64,000 nucleotides of DNA from Pseudomonas corrugata. GTDB taxonomy: Bacteria; Pseudomonadota; Gammaproteobacteria; Pseudomonadales; Pseudomonadaceae. The notes under the pieces were generated by a model that was not told the origin of the DNA, searched no databases, and worked only from the letters and a program-made list of their open reading frames with translations. This document shows positions 52,904 to 62,591 of the stretch, piece by piece. Each line of letters begins with the position of its first letter. Within the stretch, counting starts at the first letter, position 1. The stretch is from NCBI RefSeq assembly GCF_001269905.1, contig NZ_LHVK01000015.1, positions 124,001 to 188,000 on the forward strand, read 5' to 3'. Both the position numbers and the translations under genes were made by a program.

Positions 52904-55279
52904 TCAGGCCGCGCCTTGGCCCTCGGCCAGGAAGAACCACGTTTCCAGCACAGAGTCCGGGTTCAACGACACGCTTTCGATGCCCTGTTCCATCAGCCAC
53001 TTGGCCAGGTCCGGGTGGTCCGAAGGGCCCTGGCCGCAGATGCCGATGTACTTGCCAGCCTTGTTGCAGGCGGCGATGGCATTGGCCAGCAGCTTCTTGA
53101 CCGCAGGGTTCCGCTCGTCGAACAGGTGCGCAATGATCCCGGAGTCACGGTCCAGACCGAGGGTCAACTGGGTCAGGTCGTTGGAACCGATGGAGAAACC
53201 GTCGAAGAACTCGAGGAACTCTTCCGCCAGGATCGCGTTGGACGGCAGTTCGCACATCATGATCACGCGCAGGCCATTTTCGCCACGGGCCAAGCCGTTT
53301 TCCGCCAGCAGGTCGACTACCTGGCTCGCTTCGCCCAGGGTACGCACGAACGGCACCATGATCTCGACGTTGGTCAGGCCCATGTCATTGCGCACGCGCT
53401 TGAGGGCACGGCATTCGAGTTCGAAGCAGTCACGGAACGTTTCGCTGATGTAGCGCGAAGCACCGCGGAAGCCCAGCATCGGGTTTTCTTCTTCCGGCTC
53501 GTAGAGCTTGCCGCCGATCAGGTTGGCGTATTCGTTGGACTTGAAGTCCGACAGACGCACGATGACCTTTTTCGGCCAGAACGCCGCCGCCAGGGTACTG
53601 ATGCCTTCCACGAGTTTCTCGACATAGAAGCCGACCGGGTCGTCGTAGCCGGCAATACGCTTGTCGACACTGCCCTTGATCTCTGGCGGCAAGCCGCTGT
53701 AGTTCAACAACGCCTTGGGATGCACGCCGATCATGCGGTTGATGATGAACTCCAGGCGGGCCAGGCCCACACCGGCGTTCGGCAATTGCGCGAAGTCGAA
53801 GGCACGGTCCGGGTTGCCGACGTTCATCATGATCTTGAACGGCAGCTCCGGCATGGCATCCACGGAGTTCTTCTTGATGTCGAAGCCCAGCTCACCTTCG
53901 AAGATATAGCCGGTATCACCTTCGGCGCAGGAAACAGTCACGCCCTGACCGTCCTTGAGCAGTTGGGTGGCATTACCGCACCCCACCACCGCCGGGATAC
54001 CCAGTTCACGGGCAATGATCGCCGCGTGGCAAGTACGTCCGCCACGGTTGGTGACGATGGCACTGGCGCGCTTCATCACCGGTTCCCAGTCCGGGTCGGT
54101 CATGTCTGAGACCAACACGTCGCCGGCCTGGACCTTGTCCATCTCCGAGACGTCCTTGATGATCCGCACCTTGCCGGCACCGATGCGCTGGCCGATGGCA
54201 CGCCCTTCCACCAGCACGGTGCCGGTTTCCTTGAGCAGGTAGCGCTCCATGACGTTGGCCTGGGTACGGCTCTTCACGGTTTCCGGGCGGGCCTGCACGA
54301 TGTACAGCTTGCCGTCGTCACCGTCCTTGGCCCATTCGATGTCCATCGGGCACTTGTAGTGCTGCTCGATGATCATGGCCTGCTTGGCCAGCTCGCTGAC
54401 TTCGGCGTCGGTCAGGCAGAAACGGGCACGCTCGGCCTTGTCCACATCGACGGTTTTCACCGAACGACCTGCCTTGGCTTCGTCGCCATAGATCATTTTG
54501 ATGGCCTTGCTGCCCAGGTTGCGGCGCAGGATGGCCGGACGGCCGGCTTGCAGAGTACCTTTATGGACGTAGAACTCATCCGGGTTCACCGCGCCCTGGA
54601 CGACGGTCTCACCCAGGCCGTAGGCACCGGTGATAAACACTACGTCACGGAAGCCCGACTCGGTGTCGAGGGTGAACATCACGCCGGCAGTGCCGGTTTC
54701 GGAGCGGACCATGCGCTGCACGCCTGCGGACAGGGCGACCAGCTTGTGGTCGAAGCCCTGATGCACACGGTAGGAAATGGCACGGTCGTTGAAGAGAGAG
54801 GCGAAGACTTCCTTGGCGGCACGGATGACGTTGTCCACGCCCCGGATGTTCAGGAAGGTTTCCTGCTGGCCGGCGAAGGAGGCATCGGGCAGGTCTTCGG
54901 CGGTGGCCGAGGAGCGCACGGCGACAGCGATATCGGGGTTGCCTTCGGACAGTTTGGCGAAGGCAGTGCGGATTTCGCTGTTCAGTTTCTCGGGGAACTC
55001 GGCTTCCATGATCCATTGACGGATCTGGGCACCGGTCTTGGCCAGGGCATTGACGTCATCGACATCCAGGGCATCGAGGGCATCATGGATCTGCTGGTTC
55101 AGGCCGCTCAGTTCCAGGAAATCACGATAAGCCTGAGCTGTCGTGGCGAAGCCACCCGGCACCGAGACACCGGCGCCGGCGAGGTTACTGATCATCTCGC
55201 CCAGGGATGCGTTCTTGCCCCCCACATGCTCCACATCATGGACGCCGAGCTTATCGAGGGAAACTACGTACTCTACCAA
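52904..55279 (-). CDS. ppsA: Phosphoenolpyruvate synthase
   Basis: A 791-residue enzyme converting pyruvate and ATP to PEP, AMP and phosphate, the entry to gluconeogenesis. The ATP-binding domain begins '[11 protein letters not shown]' and contains '[20 protein letters not shown]'. The swivel domain has the phosphohistidine in '[18 protein letters not shown]'. The C-terminal barrel carries '[17 protein letters not shown]' and the cysteine in 'GICGQGPSD'. The start is a TTG at 55279 ([12 protein letters not shown]), supported by GGAGAG and by E. coli PpsA length (792). It is divergent from its regulator ppsR. Confidence 0.97.
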   Translation of the reverse strand: MVEYVVSLDKLGVHDVEHVGGKNASLGEMISNLAGAGVSVPGGFATTAQAYRDFLELSGLNQQIHDALDALDVDDVNALAKTGAQIRQWIMEAEFPEKLNSEIRTAFAKLSEGNPDIAVAVRSSATAEDLPDASFAGQQETFLNIRGVDNVIRAAKEVFASLFNDRAISYRVHQGFDHKLVALSAGVQRMVRSETGTAGVMFTLDTESGFRDVVFITGAYGLGETVVQGAVNPDEFYVHKGTLQAGRPAILRRNLGSKAIKMIYGDEAKAGRSVKTVDVDKAERARFCLTDAEVSELAKQAMIIEQHYKCPMDIEWAKDGDDGKLYIVQARPETVKSRTQANVMERYLLKETGTVLVEGRAIGQRIGAGKVRIIKDVSEMDKVQAGDVLVSDMTDPDWEPVMKRASAIVTNRGGRTCHAAIIARELGIPAVVGCGNATQLLKDGQGVTVSCAEGDTGYIFEGELGFDIKKNSVDAMPELPFKIMMNVGNPDRAFDFAQLPNAGVGLARLEFIINRMIGVHPKALLNYSGLPPEIKGSVDKRIAGYDDPVGFYVEKLVEGISTLAAAFWPKKVIVRLSDFKSNEYANLIGGKLYEPEEENPMLGFRGASRYISETFRDCFELECRALKRVRNDMGLTNVEIMVPFVRTLGEASQVVDLLAENGLARGENGLRVIMMCELPSNAILAEEFLEFFDGFSIGSNDLTQLTLGLDRDSGIIAHLFDERNPAVKKLLANAIAACNKAGKYIGICGQGPSDHPDLAKWLMEQGIESVSLNPDSVLETWFFLAEGQGAA

Positions 55280-55455
55280 GGTGATCTCTCCACTAACTGT
55301 GTTGGAAAAGCTCAAGGCACCGGCGACTCCTGGGGAGCGTTGGCCGGCGATATGGCCTGGACCTGGAAAATAAGTGAGAATGCTGGCCATTGGCGGCCGG
55401 CAAATCGCGCCTATCATATCCAAGAAACGCTATTAGCTTAAGGCCCAAGGTGCAA

Positions 55456-56274
55456 ATGAAACGATCTGCTTTCTTTATCTCCGATGGTACCGGCATCACC
55501 GCCGAAACCCTGGGCCAAAGCCTACTGGCGCAGTTCGAAAACATTACCTTCGCCAAGCTGACACGTCCGTACATCGACAGCGTCGACAAGGCGCGGGCGA
55601 TGGTACAGCAAATCAATAAAGCCGCCGAAACCGACGGCTTTCGCCCGATCATCTTCGATACCATCGTCAATCAAGACATCCGTGAGATTCTCGCAACGTC
55701 CAATGGTTTCATGATCGACATCTTTTCTACCTTCCTGGCCCCCCTGGAGCAGGAGCTGAGCGAGCATTCTTCCTACTCGGTCGGCAAATCCCACTCCATC
55801 GGTCACAACTCCAATTACATGGAGCGGATCGAGGCGGTCAACTTCGCGCTGGACAACGATGACGGCGCTCGCACGCATTATTACGACAAGGCCGACCTGA
55901 TCCTAGTGGGGGTGTCGCGTTGTGGTAAGACACCGACGTGCCTGTACATGGCGATGCAGTTCGGCATCCGCGCAGCCAACTATCCGCTGACCGAAGAGGA
56001 CATGGAGCGCCTGCAACTGCCCAGCGCCTTGCGTGCCCACCAGCACAAGCTGTTCGGCCTGACCATCGACCCGGACCGCCTCACCGCGATCCGCAACGAA
56101 CGCAAGCCCAACAGTCGCTATTCGAGCTACGCCCAGTGTGAGTTCGAAGTGCGCGAGGTGGAAAACCTGTTCCGGCGGGAAAACATCCCCCACATCAACT
56201 CCACGCATTTTTCCGTGGAGGAGATTTCGGCGAAGATCCTGGTGGAGAAAGGCGTGGAGCGGCGATTCAAGTAA
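55456..56274 (+). CDS. ppsR: PEP synthase regulatory protein (kinase/phosphorylase)
   Basis: A 272-residue DUF299 protein that inactivates PpsA by ADP-dependent phosphorylation and reactivates it with phosphate. The P-loop reads '[15 protein letters not shown]' (about 153-167). Other conserved parts are '[19 protein letters not shown]' near the start and '[18 protein letters not shown]'. The ATG at 55456 has AAGG upstream. The 176-bp region to the divergent ppsA TTG should hold both promoters. Confidence 0.96.
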   Translation: MKRSAFFISDGTGITAETLGQSLLAQFENITFAKLTRPYIDSVDKARAMVQQINKAAETDGFRPIIFDTIVNQDIREILATSNGFMIDIFSTFLAPLEQELSEHSSYSVGKSHSIGHNSNYMERIEAVNFALDNDDGARTHYYDKADLILVGVSRCGKTPTCLYMAMQFGIRAANYPLTEEDMERLQLPSALRAHQHKLFGLTIDPDRLTAIRNERKPNSRYSSYAQCEFEVREVENLFRRENIPHINSTHFSVEEISAKILVEKGVERRFK

Positions 56275-56296
56275 CCGCGGACACACTGCGAGCCCC

Positions 56297-56357
56297 GTGG
56301 GAGCAAAGCTTGCTCGCGATTGAGGCCGCTATCGCGAGCAAGCTTTGCTCCCACAGG
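56297..56357. repeat. REPIN
   Basis: Compact inverted REP pair ('gtgggagcaaagcttgctcgcga' and 'tcgcgagcaagctttgctcccac') between the convergent ppsR and GNAT genes. Confidence 0.88.
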
Positions 56358-56399
56358 GATGGGCTTGACCCGCCTGCATTGGGCATCCAGCGCCCTGGC

Positions 56400-56891
56400 C
56401 TAACGCTTCAACCGCTTGCCCAGTGACTTGTGCATCGCAATGGCCGCGATGCCGCCAATGACAAACGCCTTGGCGCTTTGCTCAAACCCCAGGCGGCGAT
56501 AGAACCCATGACTGGTGCCTGTGCTGTTCAGACGCACCTGGGTCAGTCCGCGGCCATACAACCACGCTTCCATGTCCTGCACCAGCGCCCGCCCGGCGCC
56601 ACGCCGAAACCACTCCGGCTGCACATAGCAGAACGCGATCCGGCCACTGACCGAGGCCATCGCGACGCCCACCGGCCGCCCATGCAGGCGTGCCAGGGTC
56701 AGGCGCAACCGCGGGTCGGCCAGCCAGGGGCGAATACGCGCTGGGGCATTATTGCGGACCCAGGCGGCTACAATGCGCGGGTCATTACGGTGCTCTGCGG
56801 CACAACCGACCCGGATGGAGCGCTCGGCGATCCGGCTGATGATGCCGGCATCGCCAGGCACAGCGGTGCTGATTTCGATGAAGGTGTCCAT
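56400..56891 (-). CDS. GNAT family N-acetyltransferase
   Basis: A 163-residue acetyltransferase. The acetyl-CoA loop is seen as 'VQPEWFRRGAGRALVQDM' (the Q/RxxGxG/A equivalent is RRGAGRA) near residue 100, and the last helix as 'SHGFYRRLGFEQ'. The start is the ATG at 56891 with GAGGAAA upstream. It is a single gene after the two-component system in the same direction. The acceptor substrate is unknown. Confidence 0.85.
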   Translation of the reverse strand: MDTFIEISTAVPGDAGIISRIAERSIRVGCAAEHRNDPRIVAAWVRNNAPARIRPWLADPRLRLTLARLHGRPVGVAMASVSGRIAFCYVQPEWFRRGAGRALVQDMEAWLYGRGLTQVRLNSTGTSHGFYRRLGFEQSAKAFVIGGIAAIAMHKSLGKRLKR

Positions 56892-56993
56892 TGTCGCTGT
56901 TTTCCTCAGTCCTTGAGTCGAGCTGAAAAAACATAGACCCGGATGACCCGGATGCGCCAATAGCAATGGTTGCAGGAAGCTTCGAGCAGTCAG

Positions 56994-58322
56994 CTACCGA
57001 ACCCCCACCTGCACCGGCATCGTCAATTCCACCCGGAGCCCGTCCGGACGGCTGTCGAAATGCAGGCTGCAGCCACAACGCTGGACAATGGCCTGGACGA
57101 TTGCCAATCCCAGGCCGCAACCGGTGCTCTGACCGTTGCGCCAGAAGCGCTGGGTCAAGTGCTGGATATCGTCGGCAGCGATGCCTGGACCGTGATCGCG
57201 GACCTGGAAACGTACCCGCTGACCAATCATCTCCAGGCTCAGCTCCACTTCGGTGCCCTCCGGGGTATGACGCAGCGCGTTATCCAGCAGGTTGCGCAAT
57301 GCCGCGATGGACAACACCGCCGGCATCTGCACCGGCGCATCGGATACCCCAGCAGACACATGCAACCTGATTCGCCCGGGATCGCCACTGGCCGCATCCT
57401 GAATCGCCAGCCTCGCGACTTGCTCGGCGTTGCACTGTACCCCATCGTCGAAGGACAGACTGCCCTCCACCCGGGCCAGCAGTAACAATTGCTCGAGCGT
57501 GCGATGCAAGCGGTCGGCGCCCTCCTCGGCCCTGGCCAGGGACTGGTCGCGCGCGACGCCTTCGGTCATGCGCGCCACTTGCAGGTGCGTTTTGATGGCC
57601 GTCAGAGGGCTGCGCAGTTCATGGGCTGCATCGCCGGTCAGCCTTCGCTCGCGCTCGATGGTCTTGCCGATGCGCTGGAACAGCTGATTCTGCGTCTCCA
57701 GCAGGGGACGCAGCTCGCTGGGCAATGGATGGATCTGCAAGGGCTCCAGGGAGTCGGCATTGCGGCGCATCAGCGCATCGCGCATGCGGTTGAGCGGTGC
57801 CAGGCCCTGGCCGATGCCCAACCACAGCAGGCACAGGCACCCGAGCAGCGCCACCCCTACCGGCACCGAGGCCGCCAACAGAATCGACATGTTCAGGGCT
57901 TCCCGTTCGATCTGGCGGTCGGCGGTGGTAATGCGCACGTCGCCCCGGGCCAGGGTGAAACTGCGCCAGGGTGCGCCGTCGATCATCTGGTCGTGAAACC
58001 CCATTTTCTGGGCTTCCAGGACCTGTTCCGGGGTGCCATGACTGCGGGCCAGGATTTCGCCGCGCAAGGAACTGACCTGGCAAGCCATGCCACCGGGAAT
58101 GCTCAACTGCTCGGCGCTGAAATGCGTGCCCTCGCCCTTGCTGGGCAGCGGCGGCAACTGCTCCAGCAGGCCGGCGACCATCCGCGCCGATGCCACCAGG
58201 CGCTGGTCGAGAGAAAACATCATCTGGTTGCGCAGATCGCTGAGCATCCATGCCGCCGCCAGGGCCCAGATCAGGGTGAACGCCGCGCCCAGGGTCAGGC
58301 TCAGGCGCAATCGCAGGCTCAT
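56994..58322 (-). CDS. dsbS: Sensor histidine kinase, DsbS-like
   Basis: A 442-residue membrane kinase. Helix 1 is at about 8-28 and helix 2 at about 150-175, enclosing a periplasmic sensor. The H-box is 'DAAHELRSPLTAIKTHL' near residue 235, the N-box 'LRNLLDNALRHTPEG', and the G-boxes 'VRDHGPGIAADD' and 'GCGLGLAIVQAI'. It shares one base with the stop of the upstream response-regulator gene (TGATG). In P. aeruginosa the homologous pair next to dsbD-tlpA-dsbG is called DsbRS and responds to copper. The name here rests on this gene order. Confidence 0.85.
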   Translation of the reverse strand: MSLRLRLSLTLGAAFTLIWALAAAWMLSDLRNQMMFSLDQRLVASARMVAGLLEQLPPLPSKGEGTHFSAEQLSIPGGMACQVSSLRGEILARSHGTPEQVLEAQKMGFHDQMIDGAPWRSFTLARGDVRITTADRQIEREALNMSILLAASVPVGVALLGCLCLLWLGIGQGLAPLNRMRDALMRRNADSLEPLQIHPLPSELRPLLETQNQLFQRIGKTIERERRLTGDAAHELRSPLTAIKTHLQVARMTEGVARDQSLARAEEGADRLHRTLEQLLLLARVEGSLSFDDGVQCNAEQVARLAIQDAASGDPGRIRLHVSAGVSDAPVQMPAVLSIAALRNLLDNALRHTPEGTEVELSLEMIGQRVRFQVRDHGPGIAADDIQHLTQRFWRNGQSTGCGLGLAIVQAIVQRCGCSLHFDSRPDGLRVELTMPVQVGVR

Positions 58323-59002
58323 CACTTGGAGGACTCTCCGCCATCGGCCGGTCCGAGGCGATAACCCAGCCCGCGTACAGTCTCGACAATTCCATTGCCG
58401 AGCTTGCGCCGCAGGTGATGAATATGGACGTTGAGGGCGTTGCTTTCCAGTTCGTCGTTGAAGCCGTACACGCTGTCCTTGAGCTGCTCGCTGGACAACA
58501 CCCGGCCACGGCTGTGCAACAGCGCCTGCAACAGTGACTGCTCACGCCGGGACAAATCCACCGGCTGGCCATCCAGGAGGGCTTCACGGCTGCTGGGATC
58601 GTAAGTCAGTCGACCGTGCTCGATCAGGTTGATGCTGCGACCCGCCACGCGTCGCAGCAAGGTGTGCAGGCGCGCCGCCAGCTCCCGTAGGTCGAAAGGC
58701 TTGAGTAGATAGTCATCTGCGCCAGCTTGCAGACCGTCGACCCGATCGGTCACCGAATCCCGCGCGGTGAGGATCAGCACCGGAATCTCCAGCCCTTGCT
58801 GGCGCAATTGCTTGAGCAGTTTAAGACCGTCTTCATCGGGCAGCCCCAGGTCCAGCACCATGACATCGAACTCGGCCACGCCGATCATCGCCCGCGCCGC
58901 CGAGGCCGACCCCACGTGCTCGACGGTCAGGCCCTGGGCCGTGAGACCGGCGACGATCCCGCTGGCGATCAGTTCATCGTCTTCGCAAACCAGTACACGC
59001 AT
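58322..59002 (-). CDS. dsbR: OmpR-family response regulator, DsbR-like
   Basis: A 226-residue regulator. The receiver has the acidic pair 'CEDD', the phosphorylated aspartate in 'VMVLDLGLPDEDGL' (about 51) and the lysine in 'LLKPFD'. The C-terminal winged helix contains 'LSRREQSLLQALLHSRGRV' and 'LNVHIHHLRRKLG'. It belongs to the QseB/PmrA branch. The ATG at 59002 has GAGG upstream. It is divergent from dsbD across 174 bp that contain a TTAA direct repeat, a likely binding site. Confidence 0.9.
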   Translation of the reverse strand: MRVLVCEDDELIASGIVAGLTAQGLTVEHVGSASAARAMIGVAEFDVMVLDLGLPDEDGLKLLKQLRQQGLEIPVLILTARDSVTDRVDGLQAGADDYLLKPFDLRELAARLHTLLRRVAGRSINLIEHGRLTYDPSSREALLDGQPVDLSRREQSLLQALLHSRGRVLSSEQLKDSVYGFNDELESNALNVHIHHLRRKLGNGIVETVRGLGYRLGPADGGESSK

Positions 59003-59110
59003 GGTAAGCCTCGTGGAAAAAGGTACATTAGGCCGCCGGCCGATTAAGCCGACATTATGCGACGAGTGCGGCAAACATGGGCGATCATTGCGGCAAACCG
59101 GCCCTCGCCG

Positions 59111-59127
59111 TTTAATCGACGGTTAAT
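59111..59127. promoter_or_regulatory. PmrA/QseB-like direct repeat upstream of dsbD
   Basis: TTTAAT-CGACG-GTTAAT: two TTAA half-sites 11 bp apart, the spacing bound by OmpR-type dimers. It lies 49 bp before the dsbD ATG and 108 bp before the dsbR ATG. A GATTAA (inverse half) lies at 59042. Confidence 0.55.
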
Positions 59128-59176
59128 CGCCAGGCGCCATCGTGCTTTCCACTTGCTTCGTTCTAAGGCTTTATCC

Positions 59177-60904
59177 ATGCGTCGATTGTTTTTGCTGTGG
59201 CTGCTGCTGATTTCGGGCCTGGCCCAGGCGGCCAACCCCTTCGAAACCAAACCCGATTTCCTGCCGGTGGAAAAAGCCTTCGTGTTTACTTCCGAACGCC
59301 TGGACTCCGGGGAAACCCAGCTCTTCTGGCAAATCGCCGATGGGTACTATCTGTATCGGCAGCGACTCAAATTCGATGGTCTTGCCAACGCGCAGAAACC
59401 TGAACTCCCCGAGGGAGAAGCCCACAGTGATGAGTTTTTCGGCGACCAACAGGTCTATCGCCAGGCACTGGAGCTGAAGGTTCCGGCAGGCGTCACCGGC
59501 AAGATCAAAGTGGGATTCCAAGGCTGCGCCGATGCAGGACTGTGCTACCCACCTCAGACCCAGGTGGTCGACCTGGGCGGCGGTGGCCCTGCAGTGGTCA
59601 ACGGCGAAGCGCCGGACCAGGCCCTGGCCAGCGGCCTGCAGCAACGGGCATTGGGCTGGAGCCTGCTGGTGTTCTTCGGCCTGGGGCTGTTGCTGGCGTT
59701 TACGCCCTGCTCCCTGCCTATGTTGCCGATCCTCGCAGGCCTGGTCGTCGGCAGCGGTGCCGGGGCTCGACGCGGCCTGGCTCTGGCGGGCAGCTACGTG
59801 ATCAGCATGGCCCTGGTGTACGCCGCCATGGGTGTGCTGGCCGCGCTGCTGGGCGCCAACCTTCAGGCCTTGCTGCAACAGCCTTGGCTGCTGGGCACCT
59901 TCGCCACGGTGTTCGTGGTGCTGGCGCTGCCCATGTTCGGTTTCTTCGAATTGCAACTGCCGACTACATTGCGCGACCGCCTGGAGAATGCCGGGCGTCA
60001 GCGCCGCGGCGGCAGCCTGGTGGGCGCAGGGATTCTCGGCGCACTGTCCGGTCTGCTGGTGGGTCCGTGCATGACCGCCCCGCTGGCCGGTGCGCTGCTG
60101 TATATCGCCCAGAGCGGCAATGCACTGCACGGCGGCCTGATCCTGTTCGCCATGGGCGTCGGCATCGGCCTGCCGCTGTTGCTGCTGGTGACCGTGGGCA
60201 ATCGCTTCCTGCCCAAGCCCGGCGCCTGGATGGACCTGGTCAAGGGCGTGTTCGGCTTCCTGTTTCTGGGCACCGCGCTGCTGATGATCCGTCCGGTCAT
60301 CGACGGCTCGCTGTGGGTCGGGTTGTGGGGGATGTTGTTATTGATCGCCGCCTACAGCGCCTGGCGCCAGACCGAAGGGTTCGGCCGCATGGCCTACACC
60401 TGCGGCAGCGCGTCACTGCTGTTTGGCCTGTGGGGCAGCGTGCTGCTGGTGGGTGCTGCCGGTGGTAGTGACGACTTCTTCCAGCCCCTGAAGGTCTACA
60501 CCGGCGCCCAGGGCGGCGCGACCGTCAGCGTCCACGACGCCTTCGTCACGGTCAGCGAACCTGCCGTTCTGCAACAGGAACTGGACGCGGCCAAGGCCCA
60601 GGGTCAATGGGTGCTCGTGGATTATTACGCCGACTGGTGCGTATCCTGCAAAATCATGGAAAAACAGGTGTTTGGCCGAGCCGAGGTGCTGAACGCCTTG
60701 AAAGACGTCCGCCTGCTGCGCCTCGACGTGACCGCAGACAACGCCGCCAGCCGCGAGCTGCTCAAGCGTTATCAGGTACCCGGGCCGCCGAGCCTGCTGT
60801 GGATCGGCGCCGACGGTGAAGAACGCCGCAGCCAGCGCATCACCGGGGAAGTCGATGCCAAGGGCTTCCTGGAACGCTGGAACAGTACCCGGGACACGAA
60901 CTGA
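59177..60904 (+). CDS. dsbD: Thiol:disulfide interchange protein DsbD
   Basis: A 575-residue inner-membrane reductase that carries electrons from cytoplasmic thioredoxin to periplasmic thiol proteins. A signal peptide (to 'LAQA') precedes the alpha domain with 'GCADAGLCYPP' (about 115-125). The beta domain has eight membrane helices with cysteines in 'AFTPCSLPM' and 'VGPCMTAPL'. The gamma thioredoxin domain has 'DWCVSCKIME' near residue 493. The stop overlaps the next start (TGATG). It is the first gene of dsbD-tlpA-dsbG. Confidence 0.95.
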   Translation: MRRLFLLWLLLISGLAQAANPFETKPDFLPVEKAFVFTSERLDSGETQLFWQIADGYYLYRQRLKFDGLANAQKPELPEGEAHSDEFFGDQQVYRQALELKVPAGVTGKIKVGFQGCADAGLCYPPQTQVVDLGGGGPAVVNGEAPDQALASGLQQRALGWSLLVFFGLGLLLAFTPCSLPMLPILAGLVVGSGAGARRGLALAGSYVISMALVYAAMGVLAALLGANLQALLQQPWLLGTFATVFVVLALPMFGFFELQLPTTLRDRLENAGRQRRGGSLVGAGILGALSGLLVGPCMTAPLAGALLYIAQSGNALHGGLILFAMGVGIGLPLLLLVTVGNRFLPKPGAWMDLVKGVFGFLFLGTALLMIRPVIDGSLWVGLWGMLLLIAAYSAWRQTEGFGRMAYTCGSASLLFGLWGSVLLVGAAGGSDDFFQPLKVYTGAQGGATVSVHDAFVTVSEPAVLQQELDAAKAQGQWVLVDYYADWCVSCKIMEKQVFGRAEVLNALKDVRLLRLDVTADNAASRELLKRYQVPGPPSLLWIGADGEERRSQRITGEVDAKGFLERWNSTRDTN

Positions 60905-61773
60905 TGCTGACATTCACCCTGGGCACCTTCGCCATCGCCCTTAACCACCTGCTGCTGATCAGTGCCCTGGCGCTGGCGACCTTCGTGGGCTGGCGAGTGG
61001 CCAAGCGCGGTGGCGAGAACCCCGAGTCGGTGCTGTTCGTGCTGTTCCTGATCGGGCTTATCGCCGCGCGGATCAGCTTTGTCGTCGCCTATTGGAACCA
61101 TTACCAGAACGATCCATGGCAGATCGTCGACTTGCGCGACGGCGGCTTCCTGGCCTGGCCAGGCATCGTGGCACTGGTGATCGGGACGTTACTGTGGGCC
61201 AGACGTCGACCGGCCCTGCGCCGGCCATTGGGATTCGGCGTCGGCAGCGGCCTGCTGTTCTGGCTGGTGGCGACGATGGCACTGACGATCTATGAACAGG
61301 GCACCCGGTTGCCGGACATCGAACTGCGCGACGCCAACGGACAGACCGTGAAACTTACCGACTATCAGGGCGGCCCCCTGGTAATCAATCTCTGGGCCAC
61401 CTGGTGCCCGCCATGCCGGCGCGAAATGCCAGTACTGGAAGAATCCCAACAGCAGCGGCCGGACCTGACTTTCCTGTTCGTCAACCAGGCCGAAAGCATG
61501 CAGAGCGTCAGCACCTACCTCGCCACCCAGGGCCTGAGTCTGGACAACGTCTTGTTCGACGGCAGCGGTCGCCTCGGCCAGGCCGTAGGTTCCATGGCGC
61601 TGCCGACGACGCTGTTCTACAGCGCCGACGGCCGACTGCTGGGTAGTCACCTGGGAGAACTGTCGGAGGCGAGCCTGGCCCGAGCCCTGGAAAACTTCGA
61701 AACGCCGGGTTCAACTACGGCGCCCCACACCGCCACAAGGAAACCGCCATGCCCCGCCTCCGCCACCTGCTGA
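60904..61773 (+). CDS. TlpA-like thiol:disulfide protein with membrane N-terminus
   Basis: A 289-residue protein. Three or four membrane helices fill residues 1-125 (with an Lgt-like 'ARISFVVAYW'). A periplasmic thioredoxin domain follows, with active site 'WATWCPPCRREMP' near residue 162 and cis-proline 'ALPTTLF'. Expected partner of DsbD, passing electrons to further periplasmic targets. It overlaps both neighbours: one base with dsbD and 25 bases with dsbG, whose start lies inside its last codons. The equivalent gene is PA2477 in P. aeruginosa. Confidence 0.88.
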   Translation: MLTFTLGTFAIALNHLLLISALALATFVGWRVAKRGGENPESVLFVLFLIGLIAARISFVVAYWNHYQNDPWQIVDLRDGGFLAWPGIVALVIGTLLWARRRPALRRPLGFGVGSGLLFWLVATMALTIYEQGTRLPDIELRDANGQTVKLTDYQGGPLVINLWATWCPPCRREMPVLEESQQQRPDLTFLFVNQAESMQSVSTYLATQGLSLDNVLFDGSGRLGQAVGSMALPTTLFYSADGRLLGSHLGELSEASLARALENFETPGSTTAPHTATRKPPCPASATC

Positions 61774-62516
61774 CTCTGGCCGTCGCCACGGCGCTGTCGC
61801 AAGCGCCGCTGCTACAGGCCGAAGAACTGCCAGCAGCCATCAAGAAAATCGAAGCCAAGGGCGCGAAGATCGTCGGCACCTTCGAGGCACCGGACGGGCT
61901 ACGCGGCTACGCGGCGCAATACCAGAACCGTGGCATGGCACTGTACCTGACCCCGGACAGCCAACACGTCCTGCTCGGCAACCTGTACGACGCCGACGGC
62001 AAGGACCTGAGCGCCGAGCCGCTGCAGAGACTGGTTTATGCACCGATGGCCAAGGAAATATGGGCAAAAATGGAGGCGAGCAACTGGATCGCCGACGGCA
62101 ACAAGGACGCACCGCGCACCGTATACCTGTTCAGTGACCCCAACTGCCCGTACTGCAACATGTTCTGGGAACAGGCCCGGCCATGGGTAAAGGCCGGCAA
62201 GGTGCAGTTGCGCCACATCATGGTGGGCATCATCCGTGAAGACAGCCCCGGGAAATCCGCCGCGCTGCTGGCGGCCAAGGACCCGCAAAAAGCCCTGGAG
62301 GACCATGAAAGATCCGGCAAGGGCAGCACACTCAAGCCCCTCAAAGACATACCGCCCACCATTCAGGCCAAACTTGACGCCAACCAGCAGTTGATGGATG
62401 AGCTGGAGCTATCCGCCACCCCGGCGATCTTCTACATGGATGACAAAGGCGAACTGCAACAGCAACAAGGCGCTCCATCACCGGACAAACTGGTGAAGAT
62501 CCTCGGACCGAAATAA
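61749..62516 (+). CDS. dsbG: Thiol:disulfide interchange protein DsbG
   Basis: A 255-residue periplasmic disulfide isomerase or sulfenic-acid reductase. A signal peptide ends at 'LLQA'. The N-terminal dimerisation domain (about 25-90) leads to the thioredoxin domain with 'DPNCPYCNMFWEQ' (CPYC, near residue 135) and cis-proline 'SATPAIFYMD'. DsbD keeps it reduced. AAGGAAA precedes the ATG, within the end of the tlpA-like gene. Confidence 0.94.
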   Translation: MPRLRHLLTLAVATALSQAPLLQAEELPAAIKKIEAKGAKIVGTFEAPDGLRGYAAQYQNRGMALYLTPDSQHVLLGNLYDADGKDLSAEPLQRLVYAPMAKEIWAKMEASNWIADGNKDAPRTVYLFSDPNCPYCNMFWEQARPWVKAGKVQLRHIMVGIIREDSPGKSAALLAAKDPQKALEDHERSGKGSTLKPLKDIPPTIQAKLDANQQLMDELELSATPAIFYMDDKGELQQQQGAPSPDKLVKILGPK

Positions 62517-62557
62517 CCAACCCTGGAAATCGTTGTGGCAGCGGGCTTGGCAGGTCA

Positions 62558-62582
62558 ATGTGGGAGCGAGCCTGCTCGCGAT
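62558..62582. repeat. Single REP element
   Basis: One unpaired copy, 'gtgggagcgagcctgctcgcga', between the convergent dsbG and hydrolase genes. Confidence 0.85.
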
Positions 62583-62591
62583 TGCAGAGGA

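Noticed and set aside
55280-55423. Longer N-terminus for PEP synthase from an upstream ATG
   Set aside because: The extension has no family similarity. The TTG at 55279 has a good ribosome-binding site and gives the normal length.
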